Notes under the pieces: model-generated | The model's input: the letters and a program-made list of their open reading frames with translations, nothing else | Databases searched by the model: none | Told to the model about the DNA's origin: nothing | In this document: positions 34,833 through 48,800 of the stretch, piece by piece | Position numbering within the stretch: position 1 is the first letter of the stretch | How the letters are laid out: each line of letters starts with the position of its first letter | Source of the DNA: Ornithodoros turicata | Lineage: Eukaryota > Arthropoda > Arachnida > Ixodida > Argasidae | Direction: 5' to 3' | NCBI RefSeq assembly: GCF_037126465.1 | Contig: NW_026999403.1 | Coordinates: 1-64,000 of the forward strand | Length of the DNA: 64,000 nucleotides | Made by a program: the position numbers and the translations under genes

Positions 34833-34915
34833 ACTAGCACCCATTGCATTGCAAAGCATTCGTCGTGGGAACGTCGTCCTTACCAGCGTTTTCTAGATTC
34901 TGTTTGCGTTTGCAG

Positions 34916-35180
34916 GACGGAAGGAGGGAATTGTGCACAGTACTACATGGATAAGAATGCAACAAGGAAGTGGCAGTTCCTTCCCCCTCCAAATTTCTTC
35001 CAGGCTTACACGAAGAAATGGTTTAGTGAGAATTTCACAGTCCTTCCGGATAAAGTAGACAACACGTGGGCTCTAGCCTGCAGGGAGGATCCTCAAATGG
35101 GATGCAGCAACTACACGTTCGTGAACGGCACACTGGACATGCCAAAGCAACCGTATAAGCTCATAGCGAACGTGTATTAA
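34916..35180 (+). CDS. Candidate terminal exon C of a cysteine-rich secreted protein
   Basis: An acceptor (TTCTGTTTGCGTTTGCAG) is followed by 87 codons ending in TAA at 35,178. The frame begins TEGGNCAQYYMDKNATRKWQ and has NAT, NFT, NYT and NGT sequons and three cysteines, suggesting an extracellular glycoprotein. The first base completes a codon begun upstream, the same phase as candidates A and B. AATAAA occurs near 35,551. Composition and sequon density look like real coding sequence, but I do not recognise the family, and no function is proposed. Confidence 0.5.
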
Positions 35181-35882
35181 AGCAATACGTGATGCAATGC
35201 ACGACTGGTGTTTGTCAACTTACTGAACCGGCAGCAACTAGATGCGCCACAGTGCAAAATATGCACGATAATGAAGATTCATAACGGGCGCAGATAAAAA
35301 GGCTGTGTGTCTGTCCCTTCCGTGTTCCCTAGTCTCGGGGTTTTTACATTATGCATCATCTTCACCAGCTCGTTTGCTTCCTAGCCATTTTTGCTTTGTC
35401 AAAAAGGCTTGTTGCGTTGGCAACACATGATGCAACACACGCTAAGTGTGGGAAGGGGATATATTTATTAGAACAAAGAAAAAAAAGCAGAGGAAAGGGG
35501 GCTATGTCGGGGTAATGCAAGCGCATCTAATGTTGCGTCGACTATGCAAAAATAAATATTTATGCACTACAAGAATCATGCTTACGTGCAACGCGCGAGC
35601 TACGATTCTGATCTCTCAGGCGATTCCATTTGCCATTCCAATGAACTACAGGCCGTTTAGGGGGGGGGCACTTGGCCCCTTGGCTCAGGCCTTTTTCTTT
35701 CTTTGCACAGGCAGTATGGTTGTACAGTTTGCACAGTTTTGCACAGACATTACGGGAGCACTCTAATGACGGACGTCACTGATGGTACTCGGGAGTTATT
35801 GCGCAAGAGTGACCTGTAGGACGACACCCTCCCTCGGGTGGACTGTGCAGTGCTGCCGGGGTCCGAGATCTTGCCCTTCCTT
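35181..35882. other. Spacer between exon C and palindrome 2
   Basis: Probably 3' UTR at its start. The rest has short frames and a G run near 35,660, with no supported gene. Confidence 0.5.
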
Positions 35883-35888
35883 GAAAAC
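35883..35888. repeat. Target-site duplication GAAAAC, left copy
   Basis: GAAAAC directly precedes the terminus AGTAGTAAGTACTGACC. The same six bases follow the mirrored terminus at 49,677-49,682. Confidence 0.85.
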
Positions 35889-38800
35889 AGTAGTAAGTAC
35901 TGACCACGCTTATCCGGAAACGCTACAAGGCTTCTGGACGCCATTAATTAGCAATTAGAGCTAATTGGGACCCCCCACATTAATCAGCATCATCCAATGA
36001 GTCATCACACTAATTGGGGAGCGTCTAACTAGTGTCCAGACCACCCTGTGCGTTTCCGGATAAACGTGGTCATAAAAAATAAAAAAATAGATAGAGATAG
36101 AGTGGAGAGAAGGAGTTTAGTTGAAGATCAACGACGCCATCTTGAAGGAACCGGCCCGGAAAGGCCGCTGACCATCGCCGGGCGACGGAGCACAGAGGCA
36201 GGTTGCAAAGCATCCCAGCTATGACCACAAGTTCCGGACATCCTGTGACGTCAGCTGTGACGTCATCATGGCATGTCTGGGCAAGTTAGGACAGCTCTGG
36301 ACATGCAAGGAGAAAAACACTCTTAATACAGAGGCTGGGAAAGCAAGAGTATGCAATCCATCAATAGCTAACAAGAAAAAACAATTAGTTACACAACAAA
36401 TGAGCCCACCAGAACAGGAGCGCAGAACGATGCGACTGCTCCATCCGAGAGGCAGGCAGAGAACTGACTCGTAATGGTTTTTTTTCTCCTGTATAAAGCC
36501 CCGCAGCTGTATCCCCTAGCGGTTACTTTCTCAACTAATCTCACAACAAAATTATTAAGAATCACGCCAGCGCTACTCCCGTTCCCAAGGCAGAAGATGA
36601 TAGAAAATGCCGGGGATGCCCAGTCAACAGCATCCAGCACCCGACGTGCACGGGCACGAAAATCGCAAACAAAGCGGGAACAAAGTTGACGAAAGCATTA
36701 GTTACACAACAAATCACCTCACCACAGCAGGAGCGCAGACCGATGCGACTGCTCTCCGTGACAACCAGCCAGAAACTGAGCGAGCGCGGGGAGCGCACGT
36801 CTGCTTTCCGCGACAGCCGGAGAGAAACTGACTGGGGCGCCGCTCCGCGGCCGCTACGCATACGCGCTCCTAGCGCCCTCTGGGGCGACTACCTCTGAGA
36901 GGCTAAGAGTGAAGAGCATTCCTGCGCCCCCTGCTGGCCATTCTCATTGGTCGTGAGGCTAAGAGAGAAGAGCATTCCTGCGCCCCCTGCTGGCCGTTCT
37001 CATTGGTCGTGACGTCATCCTATTGTCTCAGGGCTACCCTGTTTTTTTCCACTAATGCTCCTTTGGTCAATCTACAATGAAGCCACAGTATGACATCATC
37101 ATGCAGCTGCGTGGCTCAAGGACGCGTACGCTCTAGACAGGGGACATATTATTTATTGAATCATTATCCCAAGATTATTTCCTTTATTCTTCTATAACGA
37201 TTGAATAGGAAACTATTGCAGAAGAGCACCATGCATGAAAGCTGATCGTAGGAATTCCAAACTCTTACTAAATGAGACTTGCAAAAGAACAAAATATCCT
37301 AACACGTAACTCCATCAACGGCAAATAAGAGGACTAGGTACTCAACAAATCAACACAGAGTACGGGTAAACAGGAGCGCAGAACTTAGGGCAGCACTATC
37401 GTCAAGACAACAATGTTCCTTGTCAAAAGAGAAAAATTACAAAACGTCAACACAGGAAAGCATGCATATCGGGGCATGTCAGAACACGTCAGCACAAATT
37501 GTACGACTGCTGGGCAACAGAGGAAAACAAACAAACACTTGAACAGAGTGAAAAAGACACTCACCATCATTTTTCCCGTTCACAGCATTCCCTCATTGTA
37601 AATCCGCTCGTCACAAAATCCACCTGCATCGTCGAACACCATTCACCAGTGACGAACCACACATCCGCACCCCATCAGAGGCAGACAGAACCCCACCGAA
37701 GCTACGCTCTTCCACTGACGGCCAACGCCAGGAGCAGAATTTGCGTGTCGAGACCCGTCAGTGTCCAAGAGAAAAGTGAATCCTTGCGCCCCCTGCAGGC
37801 CGTTCTCATTGGTCGTGACGTCATCCTATTGTCTCAGGGCTACACAGTTTTTTTCCACTAATGCTCCTCTAGACAAGGTCAACCTGAAACAATAGTCTCT
37901 CGGTATGCGGTCATCATGCAGGTGCGTGGCTCAAGGGCGCGTACGCTCTAGACAGGGCACCTGTTATTTATTGAATCACTATCCCTAGATTATTTCCTTT
38001 ATTCTACTATAATGATTGCGTAGGGAACTATTGCAGAAAAACACCATAGACAAGAGGAGATTGTAGCATTTCATTCCCAAAGTCTTACTGTACAGGAAAA
38101 AAAAATGGTTCAGCAAGACATAAAGTCACACACCTGTCCCCCTCGCGGTTACTCTCTGAACTAAATGAATCACAAAATTATTAAGAATAGCTCTACTCCC
38201 ATTCAAGGCAGCACTATCGTCAAGAATATGTCTTGTACAAAAAGAAAAAAACTACACGTAGAAGGAAAGCATGTCAGAACAAGCCCAGGCATGTCAGCAC
38301 ATGTTTGTCAGACAAGGGGGGAAAAAGCAAAAAGAAACAAAGAAGGAAACCAGCATCAAACTATTTCTAAGCACACGCACTCCTCTTATTCAAAAACAGT
38401 GCTCATCATAAATCTGCCCAGGACAATACACACTATTTTTCTATTGCCACACTCAATGGTCACTGGTCAATGCATTGCTACAGACTGCGTGACGTCATCA
38501 CATCCTGTCTGAAGAAGACACCGACAAAGACTCCTATTATTTATTGAATCGCAAGATTATTTCCTTTGTCCTACTCTTAATGACATTGATTCTCTCATTA
38601 AAATTCAACAAAAAAGCACCCCGCATATTAACGATTTTCACCCCAAAGGCTCATCATGGTCATTAGAATTACAGTAAACTGCCACTGCTCTTTTAAAATA
38701 ATAAGTGAGACCACTCAACATCACCTCCAGGCTTATGTAATACGTGACCCTTTCTATGCTCATACATTCGTTGTCTGAGGCTACACCTGCGAGCAAAAAA

Positions 38801-41800
38801 GGCGCGGAAGCCGGGTGGGCAAAGTTCCATTCGCGCATTGCGAGCATAAAGGCGGGAAAGCCTGGGAGCAAAGTTCTATTCGCGCATTCCAAAGCACAAG
38901 ACAGAACGCCTTTACGGGAACACGATAGCATTCCTATACTATATTAATGATTATTGCATTGCAGTTTAGAAAAACTACAACTAAACTATAATTTTAGGAG
39001 CCCATTAAAATTCTACTTTCTATGGAAACTATAATTGCCCTATTACTTGGATCGCTACTAATGAAGCGCTCCAATTTTTTCTCTCTTCCCATTTCAGCCT
39101 TGTCATGCAGGGAAGCAGACTCATATCCAAAATAATTAATTTACACTGAGGGTGCCGTGCTTCAGGAATTCCTATCCTGCGCTCAGATGCAAGCATTTCT
39201 TCACGGATACCTTTAACAGCTGACTTCCTCAACATATCGAACACCCAACAAAATCAAACAAACAATCAGAGAAACCCTCTTCTCAGCTGTACCATGCGAC
39301 TGTCTTCTTCATAAAATCGGTGATCTGAGGAAGAGAGCAGCGAAAAATTGCGCGCACTTGTGCTTGACTTAAAAAAACCTGAAGCATATGCCAATAAACC
39401 AAGAAAAAGACACTCATGTCTGGTATCTGATAGTGCCACATACACAGACGCATTGTCGCAAAGAAAGCACAGGACATGGATACACAAATTTCCTTAGGTG
39501 AGCAGGGAAAAGGCTTAAGACCTCAGGAATAATAGCAGAGTCACTGGACATCGCTACGCGGCTAACACAAGATAACAACAACAAGATAATAGCGGCGGGT
39601 AAAATTGCAACACTGCTAAACAAGCCCCAACATGCCATCATGACGTCGCAAACCAGGAAAAAGAAGCACGCGCGCGCACACAGCAGCTCAGGAATGCACA
39701 AGGAGAGGTGCTTTATAGGAATTTCTACTCCACACACTCAGATACCAGCATTTCTGCGCAAATACCTATAACGGCTGACTTCCTCAACATATCGAGGAAA
39801 GCGAATACTAACACTCAACATATAACAAAAAACAAACAAATTCCATTCTCATGAACTCTCTCCTCTGCCGAGCGGCTTTCTCCTGCTCTACCTGGATGCT
39901 GACTGTTTCCCCTCATCTACATTCTGAGTAAAAGCCGTGAAAGGAGAAAAGAACCGCGAAAAATTACACGCATGTGTGCTCCAATAGCTGTAACTGCAAG
40001 AAACCGTAGCGCACGCCAATACACTGAGAAAAAGACACCTATTTCTACCACCAGATAATTCTTGCATAATGCCACATACAGAGTCGCATTACCCTTGCGT
40101 AAAGAAAGCACAGGACAGGGATACACAAATTTCCTTAGGTGAGCAGGGAAAAGGCTTAAGACCTCAGGTCACCACACATCGCCACGCGGCTAGCACAACA
40201 TGACACCAACAACCTACTAGCAGCGGGAAGAACTGCAACACTGCTAAACAAGACCAGACATGCCACGATGACGTCACAAATCAGGGGAAAAAGCACACGC
40301 ACGCACGCACAGAGGACAACGCTTTAAACACACGGAGCGCTCTGGAATAATCGTAGCGTTACCGCACATCGCTACGAAGCTCAACGTCTAACACAAGACG
40401 GCAGCAACAAGATATTAGCGAAGGGTAAAAATTGCAACACTACTGAACAAGTCTAGACGTGCGACATCGAATGCGAAAACACTGGTGATCGGGGAAAAGG
40501 CCTAAGCCTGCGGCGGATCATCATCATAGAGCATACACAACTTCATTTTTCTATTTTGCGTAAACTAAACGCGGTCTGCTTGGAAAACGACGTACAAATT
40601 TTCTTAGGGAGCAGAGAAATATATAAATTTGTACTCCGTGCTCAGATACCAGCATTTCTGCTCAAAAACCTGCAAAATTAAGCTCTGCTTACTTCGTCAA
40701 GATATCGAACACCCAACAAAATCAAACAAACAACCCCACTTCCACTGGTAGAACACTATTCAGCTTTTACGCAGGAGGCTTTCTTCTACATAAAAAGTAG
40801 AGAAAATAAGAAAAGAGCAGCGAAATATTACACGCACTTTTGCTCGCCATAGCTATAAGAGAAAAAAAATAAATAAAAGAACGACGCACACGCTAATAAA
40901 CTGCGACAAAGACACCCTTTTCTGCTATCAGATAATTATTGCATAATGCTAAATACTCATTTGCATTGGCCCTGCGTGAAGAAAGCACAGGACAGGGATA
41001 CACAATCTATCTTAAGCGAGCGCAGAAAGTCACTTCTACTCGAACAGCTTAATACCATAAAGTCTGAATTTTTGCAAAGAAAATAAAGTCTGAACAGCGC
41101 TACGAAGGTGACAGACACATACTAACAAACAAACAAACACTTCTTCGAGTCTGTATTGTCTTTTAAAAATAACGAAAGCACACATAAAAAAATCAAATCG
41201 GCTAGGTAGCCTACCAGACGTTGCGCCTTAAGTTGGCTGCACGCAATGCGCGAATGCATGCTGTGAAGCCAACTTGCGGTTTTGCTGGATGCACATGAAG
41301 TCCGATTCCAATTGGAAATCGCGCTAAGGACGTGCCAAACGTGGAATTTTCGCAAGATTAATCCCAATACCTGGAATTCTGTTCATTTTAGCGGGAATGC
41401 TGGCGCTTGTGCTCCATTATTCGAAATTTTCGAATATTCGAATTTCTCGATTATCAAATTTTCGAATGCGAATAGGGTTCGAATATCAACAATATTCGAA
41501 CAATATTCGAAATTTCGAATATTCGCACACCTCTAGTGAATACTGACACTCAACGATATATAACAAAAAACAAACAAATTCCATTCTCATGAACTCTCCT
41601 CTGCCGAGCGGCTTTCTCCTGCTCTACCTGGATGCTGACTTTTTCCCCCCTCACCTACATTCTGAGTAAAAGCAGTGACAGAAGAAAAGAACCGCGAAAA
41701 ATTACGCGCATTTGTGTCACAGGACAGGGATACACAAATTTCCTTAAGTGAGCAGGGAAAAGGCTTAAGTCGTACCGCTCGGGAATAATCGGAGAATCAC

Positions 41801-42719
41801 CGCGTATCGCTACGCGGCTAGCGCTTGAACAGCGCTACGAACGTGACAGATACATACTAACAAACAAACAAACAAACAACAGCAGGACCGGCGTCGGGCA
41901 CTCATAAAATACCCTGCCCAAAACAAAGACTTCGCCAGGTTCGCGAGGCAATTCCATTAAAAACGCTCGTCCTATCCTACAGATAGCAATGCAAACGCGA
42001 CTGCCCTTATTTTTTAAACCACTATTTCACGCAATAGTACATAAATGTATCACTCGTGCCACACGAAAAGACAAACACTTACTTGTCAAGTGGGGTCCCA
42101 GCGCGTGCGCGCGCGCGCACACACACAGGCACACACAGACACACACACTAACATTTTCACACTCACAAACACAAAGTCTATTTTCACAACCACATAAATC
42201 CATATTATTCCTCAGGTCAATAATTATCCTGCCATCGTCAAAAGACGGCACAGACATGTATGCTTACGCAAGACAATCGGTCCTCGTTCCGGATGTAATA
42301 GGATATCGTCACTCGGCCGGCGCGAACCAATAAAGAAAGAAAGGAATGCATGTTCGCTACGAAGAAAACGGTGCCGTGCTTCTACGCAGCGATCATTATA
42401 CAGACGCGTAAATGTGAACATCATTCGCTACACACTGTAGCTCTCATCATTTTTAAACCAAACCGTGTTCATAGGTCTTCACTAAATAGGTGAGCCGATA
42501 ATGACTCCAAATAAAATAAAATAAAATAATCATTCCAGCATCGCTGGCTGCAAGCTTGGGTACCCAACAGAGCAGCGCGCTCCTATCAACACGCCTTGGG
42601 CTGACCTTACACACCCGAAGCCTTTTCTGAATACATTCTGCCGGCGCTGGAATAAAAGATTTATCGCGAGGGTACTACGATGTCAGCTCTGTTGCTGTTT
42701 AAGTGATAAAACAGTGCGC
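35889..42719 (+). repeat. Palindrome 2, left arm
   Basis: Mirrors 42,847-49,676 with only about five differences that I noticed: a T-run length near 36,474, and single bases near 37,891, 37,939, 39,478 and 42,069. The arm is built from repeated modules. TGACGTCA recurs at 36,246, 36,258, 37,010, 37,816, 38,490 and 40,269. GCGCCCCCTGC recurs near 36,928, 36,982 and 37,787. The unit GCTAACACAA...TAAAATTGCAACACTGCT...CATGCC recurs near 39,560, 40,190 and 40,390. A TTCGAATATTCGAA-rich block lies at 41,420-41,530 and a CA/CG microsatellite at 42,105-42,150. Confidence 0.93.
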
Positions 42720-42846
42720 CCGAACCGCGAAGCGCGTGCGCGGGCCCGGTCTCGCGGTTTGGACTCGCGACGCGTGCGATTCCCCGCGGCGCGAGCGCAA
42801 CGCGGACCCGTTCTCGCGGTTTGGACGCGCGCGATTGCCCGAGTAA
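42720..42846. repeat. GC-rich spacer of palindrome 2 with a tandem duplication
   Basis: 127 bp, strongly GC-rich and CpG-rich, unlike the arms. It contains two direct copies of a ~40-bp unit with the core TCTCGCGGTTTGGAC (42,750 and 42,811). It is flanked by the arm ends CAGTGCGC and GCGCACTG. Confidence 0.85.
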
Positions 42847-45800
42847 GCGCACTGTTTTATCACTTAAACAGCAACAGAGCTGACATCGTAGTACCCTCGC
42901 GATAAATCTTTTATTCCAGCGCCGGCAGAATGTATTCAGAAAAGGCTTCGGGTGTGTAAGGTCAGCCCAAGGCGTGTTGATAGGAGCGCGCTGCTCTGTT
43001 GGGTACCCAAGCTTGCAGCCAGCGATGCTGGAATGATTATTTTATTTTATTTTATTTGGAGTCATTATCGGCTCACCTATTTAGTGAAGACCTATGAACA
43101 CGGTTTGGTTTAAAAATGATGAGAGCTACAGTGTGTAGCGAATGATGTTCACATTTACGCGTCTGTATAATGATCGCTGCGTAGAAGCACGGCACCGTTT
43201 TCTTCGTAGCGAACATGCATTCCTTTCTTTCTTTATTGGTTCGCGCCGGCCGAGTGACGATATCCTATTACATCCGGAACGAGGACCGATTGTCTTGCGT
43301 AAGCATACATGTCTGTGCCGTCTTTTGACGATGGCAGGATAATTATTGACCTGAGGAATAATATGGATTTATGTGGTTGTGAAAATAGACTTTGTGTTTG
43401 TGAGTGTGAAAATGTTAGTGTGTGTGTCTGTGTGTGCCTGTGTGTGTGCGCGCGCGCGCACGCGCTGGGACCCCACTTGACAAGTAAGTGTTTGCCTTTT
43501 CGTGTGGCACGAGTGATACATTTATGTACTATTGCGTGAAATAGTGGTTTAAAAAATAAGGGCAGTCGCGTTTGCATTGCTATCTGTAGGATAGGACGAG
43601 CGTTTTTAATGGAATTGCCTCGCGAACCTGGCGAAGTCTTTGTTTTGGGCAGGGTATTTTATGAGTGCCCGACGCCGGTCCTGCTGTTGTTTGTTTGTTT
43701 GTTTGTTAGTATGTATCTGTCACGTTCGTAGCGCTGTTCAAGCGCTAGCCGCGTAGCGATACGCGGTGATTCTCCGATTATTCCCGAGCGGTACGACTTA
43801 AGCCTTTTCCCTGCTCACTTAAGGAAATTTGTGTATCCCTGTCCTGTGACACAAATGCGCGTAATTTTTCGCGGTTCTTTTCTTCTGTCACTGCTTTTAC
43901 TCAGAATGTAGGTGAGGGGGGAAAAAGTCAGCATCCAGGTAGAGCAGGAGAAAGCCGCTCGGCAGAGGAGAGTTCATGAGAATGGAATTTGTTTGTTTTT
44001 TGTTATATATCGTTGAGTGTCAGTATTCACTAGAGGTGTGCGAATATTCGAAATTTCGAATATTGTTCGAATATTGTTGATATTCGAACCCTATTCGCAT
44101 TCGAAAATTTGATAATCGAGAAATTCGAATATTCGAAAATTTCGAATAATGGAGCACAAGCGCCAGCATTCCCGCTAAAATGAACAGAATTCCAGGTATT
44201 GGGATTAATCTTGCGAAAATTCCACGTTTGGCACGTCCTTAGCGCGATTTCCAATTGGAATCGGACTTCATGTGCATCCAGCAAAACCGCAAGTTGGCTT
44301 CACAGCATGCATTCGCGCATTGCGTGCAGCCAACTTAAGGCGCAACGTCTGGTAGGCTACCTAGCCGATTTGATTTTTTTATGTGTGCTTTCGTTATTTT
44401 TAAAAGACAATACAGACTCGAAGAAGTGTTTGTTTGTTTGTTAGTATGTGTCTGTCACCTTCGTAGCGCTGTTCAGACTTTATTTTCTTTGCAAAAATTC
44501 AGACTTTATGGTATTAAGCTGTTCGAGTAGAAGTGACTTTCTGCGCTCGCTTAAGATAGATTGTGTATCCCTGTCCTGTGCTTTCTTCACGCAGGGCCAA
44601 TGCAAATGAGTATTTAGCATTATGCAATAATTATCTGATAGCAGAAAAGGGTGTCTTTGTCGCAGTTTATTAGCGTGTGCGTCGTTCTTTTATTTATTTT
44701 TTTTCTCTTATAGCTATGGCGAGCAAAAGTGCGTGTAATATTTCGCTGCTCTTTTCTTATTTTCTCTACTTTTTATGTAGAAGAAAGCCTCCTGCGTAAA
44801 AGCTGAATAGTGTTCTACCAGTGGAAGTGGGGTTGTTTGTTTGATTTTGTTGGGTGTTCGATATCTTGACGAAGTAAGCAGAGCTTAATTTTGCAGGTTT
44901 TTGAGCAGAAATGCTGGTATCTGAGCACGGAGTACAAATTTATATATTTCTCTGCTCCCTAAGAAAATTTGTACGTCGTTTTCCAAGCAGACCGCGTTTA
45001 GTTTACGCAAAATAGAAAAATGAAGTTGTGTATGCTCTATGATGATGATCCGCCGCAGGCTTAGGCCTTTTCCCCGATCACCAGTGTTTTCGCATTCGAT
45101 GTCGCACGTCTAGACTTGTTCAGTAGTGTTGCAATTTTTACCCTTCGCTAATATCTTGTTGCTGCCGTCTTGTGTTAGACGTTGAGCTTCGTAGCGATGT
45201 GCGGTAACGCTACGATTATTCCAGAGCGCTCCGTGTGTTTAAAGCGTTGTCCTCTGTGCGTGCGTGCGTGTGCTTTTTCCCCTGATTTGTGACGTCATCG
45301 TGGCATGTCTGGTCTTGTTTAGCAGTGTTGCAGTTCTTCCCGCTGCTAGTAGGTTGTTGGTGTCATGTTGTGCTAGCCGCGTGGCGATGTGTGGTGACCT
45401 GAGGTCTTAAGCCTTTTCCCTGCTCACCTAAGGAAATTTGTGTATCCCTGTCCTGTGCTTTCTTTACGCAAGGGTAATGCGACTCTGTATGTGGCATTAT
45501 GCAAGAATTATCTGGTGGTAGAAATAGGTGTCTTTTTCTCAGTGTATTGGCGTGCGCTACGGTTTCTTGCAGTTACAGCTATTGGAGCACACATGCGTGT
45601 AATTTTTCGCGGTTCTTTTCTCCTTTCACGGCTTTTACTCAGAATGTAGATGAGGGGAAACAGTCAGCATCCAGGTAGAGCAGGAGAAAGCCGCTCGGCA
45701 GAGGAGAGAGTTCATGAGAATGGAATTTGTTTGTTTTTTGTTATATGTTGAGTGTTAGTATTCGCTTTCCTCGATATGTTGAGGAAGTCAGCCGTTATAG

Positions 45801-48800
45801 GTATTTGCGCAGAAATGCTGGTATCTGAGTGTGTGGAGTAGAAATTCCTATAAAGCACCTCTCCTTGTGCATTCCTGAGCTGCTGTGTGCGCGCGCGTGC
45901 TTCTTTTTCCTGGTTTGCGACGTCATGATGGCATGTTGGGGCTTGTTTAGCAGTGTTGCAATTTTACCCGCCGCTATTATCTTGTTGTTGTTATCTTGTG
46001 TTAGCCGCGTAGCGATGTCCAGTGACTCTGCTATTATTCCTGAGGTCTTAAGCCTTTTCCCTGCTCACCTAAGGAAATTTGTGTATCCCTGTCCTGTGCT
46101 TTCTTTGCGACAATGCGTCTGTGTATGTGGCACTATCAGATACCAGACATGAGTGTCTTTTTCTTGGTTTATTGGCATATGCTTCAGGTTTTTTTAAGTC
46201 AAGCACAAGTGCGCGCAATTTTTCGCTGCTCTCTTCCTCAGATCACCGATTTTATGAAGAAGACAGTCGCATGGTACAGCTGAGAAGAGGGTTTCTCTGA
46301 TTGTTTGTTTGATTTTGTTGGGTGTTCGATATGTTGAGGAAGTCAGCTGTTAAAGGTATCCGTGAAGAAATGCTTGCATCTGAGCGCAGGATAGGAATTC
46401 CTGAAGCACGGCACCCTCAGTGTAAATTAATTATTTTGGATATGAGTCTGCTTCCCTGCATGACAAGGCTGAAATGGGAAGAGAGAAAAAATTGGAGCGC
46501 TTCATTAGTAGCGATCCAAGTAATAGGGCAATTATAGTTTCCATAGAAAGTAGAATTTTAATGGGCTCCTAAAATTATAGTTTAGTTGTAGTTTTTCTAA
46601 ACTGCAATGCAATAATCATTAATATAGTATAGGAATGCTATCGTGTTCCCGTAAAGGCGTTCTGTCTTGTGCTTTGGAATGCGCGAATAGAACTTTGCTC
46701 CCAGGCTTTCCCGCCTTTATGCTCGCAATGCGCGAATGGAACTTTGCCCACCCGGCTTCCGCGCCTTTTTTGCTCGCAGGTGTAGCCTCAGACAACGAAT
46801 GTATGAGCATAGAAAGGGTCACGTATTACATAAGCCTGGAGGTGATGTTGAGTGGTCTCACTTATTATTTTAAAAGAGCAGTGGCAGTTTACTGTAATTC
46901 TAATGACCATGATGAGCCTTTGGGGTGAAAATCGTTAATATGCGGGGTGCTTTTTTGTTGAATTTTAATGAGAGAATCAATGTCATTAAGAGTAGGACAA
47001 AGGAAATAATCTTGCGATTCAATAAATAATAGGAGTCTTTGTCGGTGTCTTCTTCAGACAGGATGTGATGACGTCACGCAGTCTGTAGCAATGCATTGAC
47101 CAGTGACCATTGAGTGTGGCAATAGAAAAATAGTGTGTATTGTCCTGGGCAGATTTATGATGAGCACTGTTTTTGAATAAGAGGAGTGCGTGTGCTTAGA
47201 AATAGTTTGATGCTGGTTTCCTTCTTTGTTTCTTTTTGCTTTTTCCCCCCTTGTCTGACAAACATGTGCTGACATGCCTGGGCTTGTTCTGACATGCTTT
47301 CCTTCTACGTGTAGTTTTTTTCTTTTTGTACAAGACATATTCTTGACGATAGTGCTGCCTTGAATGGGAGTAGAGCTATTCTTAATAATTTTGTGATTCA
47401 TTTAGTTCAGAGAGTAACCGCGAGGGGGACAGGTGTGTGACTTTATGTCTTGCTGAACCATTTTTTTTTCCTGTACAGTAAGACTTTGGGAATGAAATGC
47501 TACAATCTCCTCTTGTCTATGGTGTTTTTCTGCAATAGTTCCCTACGCAATCATTATAGTAGAATAAAGGAAATAATCTAGGGATAGTGATTCAATAAAT
47601 AACAGGTGCCCTGTCTAGAGCGTACGCGTCCTTGAGCCACGCACCTGCATGATGACCGCATACCGAGAGAATATTGTTTCAGGTTGACCTTGTCTAGAGG
47701 AGCATTAGTGGAAAAAAACTGTGTAGCCCTGAGACAATAGGATGACGTCACGACCAATGAGAACGGCCTGCAGGGGGCGCAAGGATTCACTTTTCTCTTG
47801 GACACTGACGGGTCTCGACACGCAAATTCTGCTCCTGGCGTTGGCCGTCAGTGGAAGAGCGTAGCTTCGGTGGGGTTCTGTCTGCCTCTGATGGGGTGCG
47901 GATGTGTGGTTCGTCACTGGTGAATGGTGTTCGACGATGCAGGTGGATTTTGTGACGAGCGGATTTACAATGAGGGAATGCTGTGAACGGGAAAAATGAT
48001 GGTGAGTGTCTTTTTCACTCTGTTCAAGTGTTTGTTTGTTTTCCTCTGTTGCCCAGCAGTCGTACAATTTGTGCTGACGTGTTCTGACATGCCCCGATAT
48101 GCATGCTTTCCTGTGTTGACGTTTTGTAATTTTTCTCTTTTGACAAGGAACATTGTTGTCTTGACGATAGTGCTGCCCTAAGTTCTGCGCTCCTGTTTAC
48201 CCGTACTCTGTGTTGATTTGTTGAGTACCTAGTCCTCTTATTTGCCGTTGATGGAGTTACGTGTTAGGATATTTTGTTCTTTTGCAAGTCTCATTTAGTA
48301 AGAGTTTGGAATTCCTACGATCAGCTTTCATGCATGGTGCTCTTCTGCAATAGTTTCCTATTCAATCGTTATAGAAGAATAAAGGAAATAATCTTGGGAT
48401 AGTGATTCAATAAATAATATGTCCCCTGTCTAGAGCGTACGCGTCCTTGAGCCACGCAGCTGCATGATGATGTCATACTGTGGCTTCATTGTAGATTGAC
48501 CAAAGGAGCATTAGTGGAAAAAAACAGGGTAGCCCTGAGACAATAGGATGACGTCACGACCAATGAGAACGGCCAGCAGGGGGCGCAGGAATGCTCTTCT
48601 CTCTTAGCCTCACGACCAATGAGAATGGCCAGCAGGGGGCGCAGGAATGCTCTTCACTCTTAGCCTCTCAGAGGTAGTCGCCCCAGAGGGCGCTAGGAGC
48701 GCGTATGCGTAGCGGCCGCGGAGCGGCGCCCCAGTCAGTTTCTCTCCGGCTGTCGCGGAAAGCAGACGTGCGCTCCCCGCGCTCGCTCAGTTTCTGGCTG

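Noticed and set aside
35446..35766. 106-codon frame beside palindrome 2
   Set aside because: It starts with a low-complexity K-rich run and has no domain or splice context.
38638..46928. 97-, 107- and 115-codon frames mirrored in both palindrome arms as genes
   Set aside because: Their relatives in palindrome 1 contain stops and indels, and the peptides show no domain. They are repeat-derived open frames.
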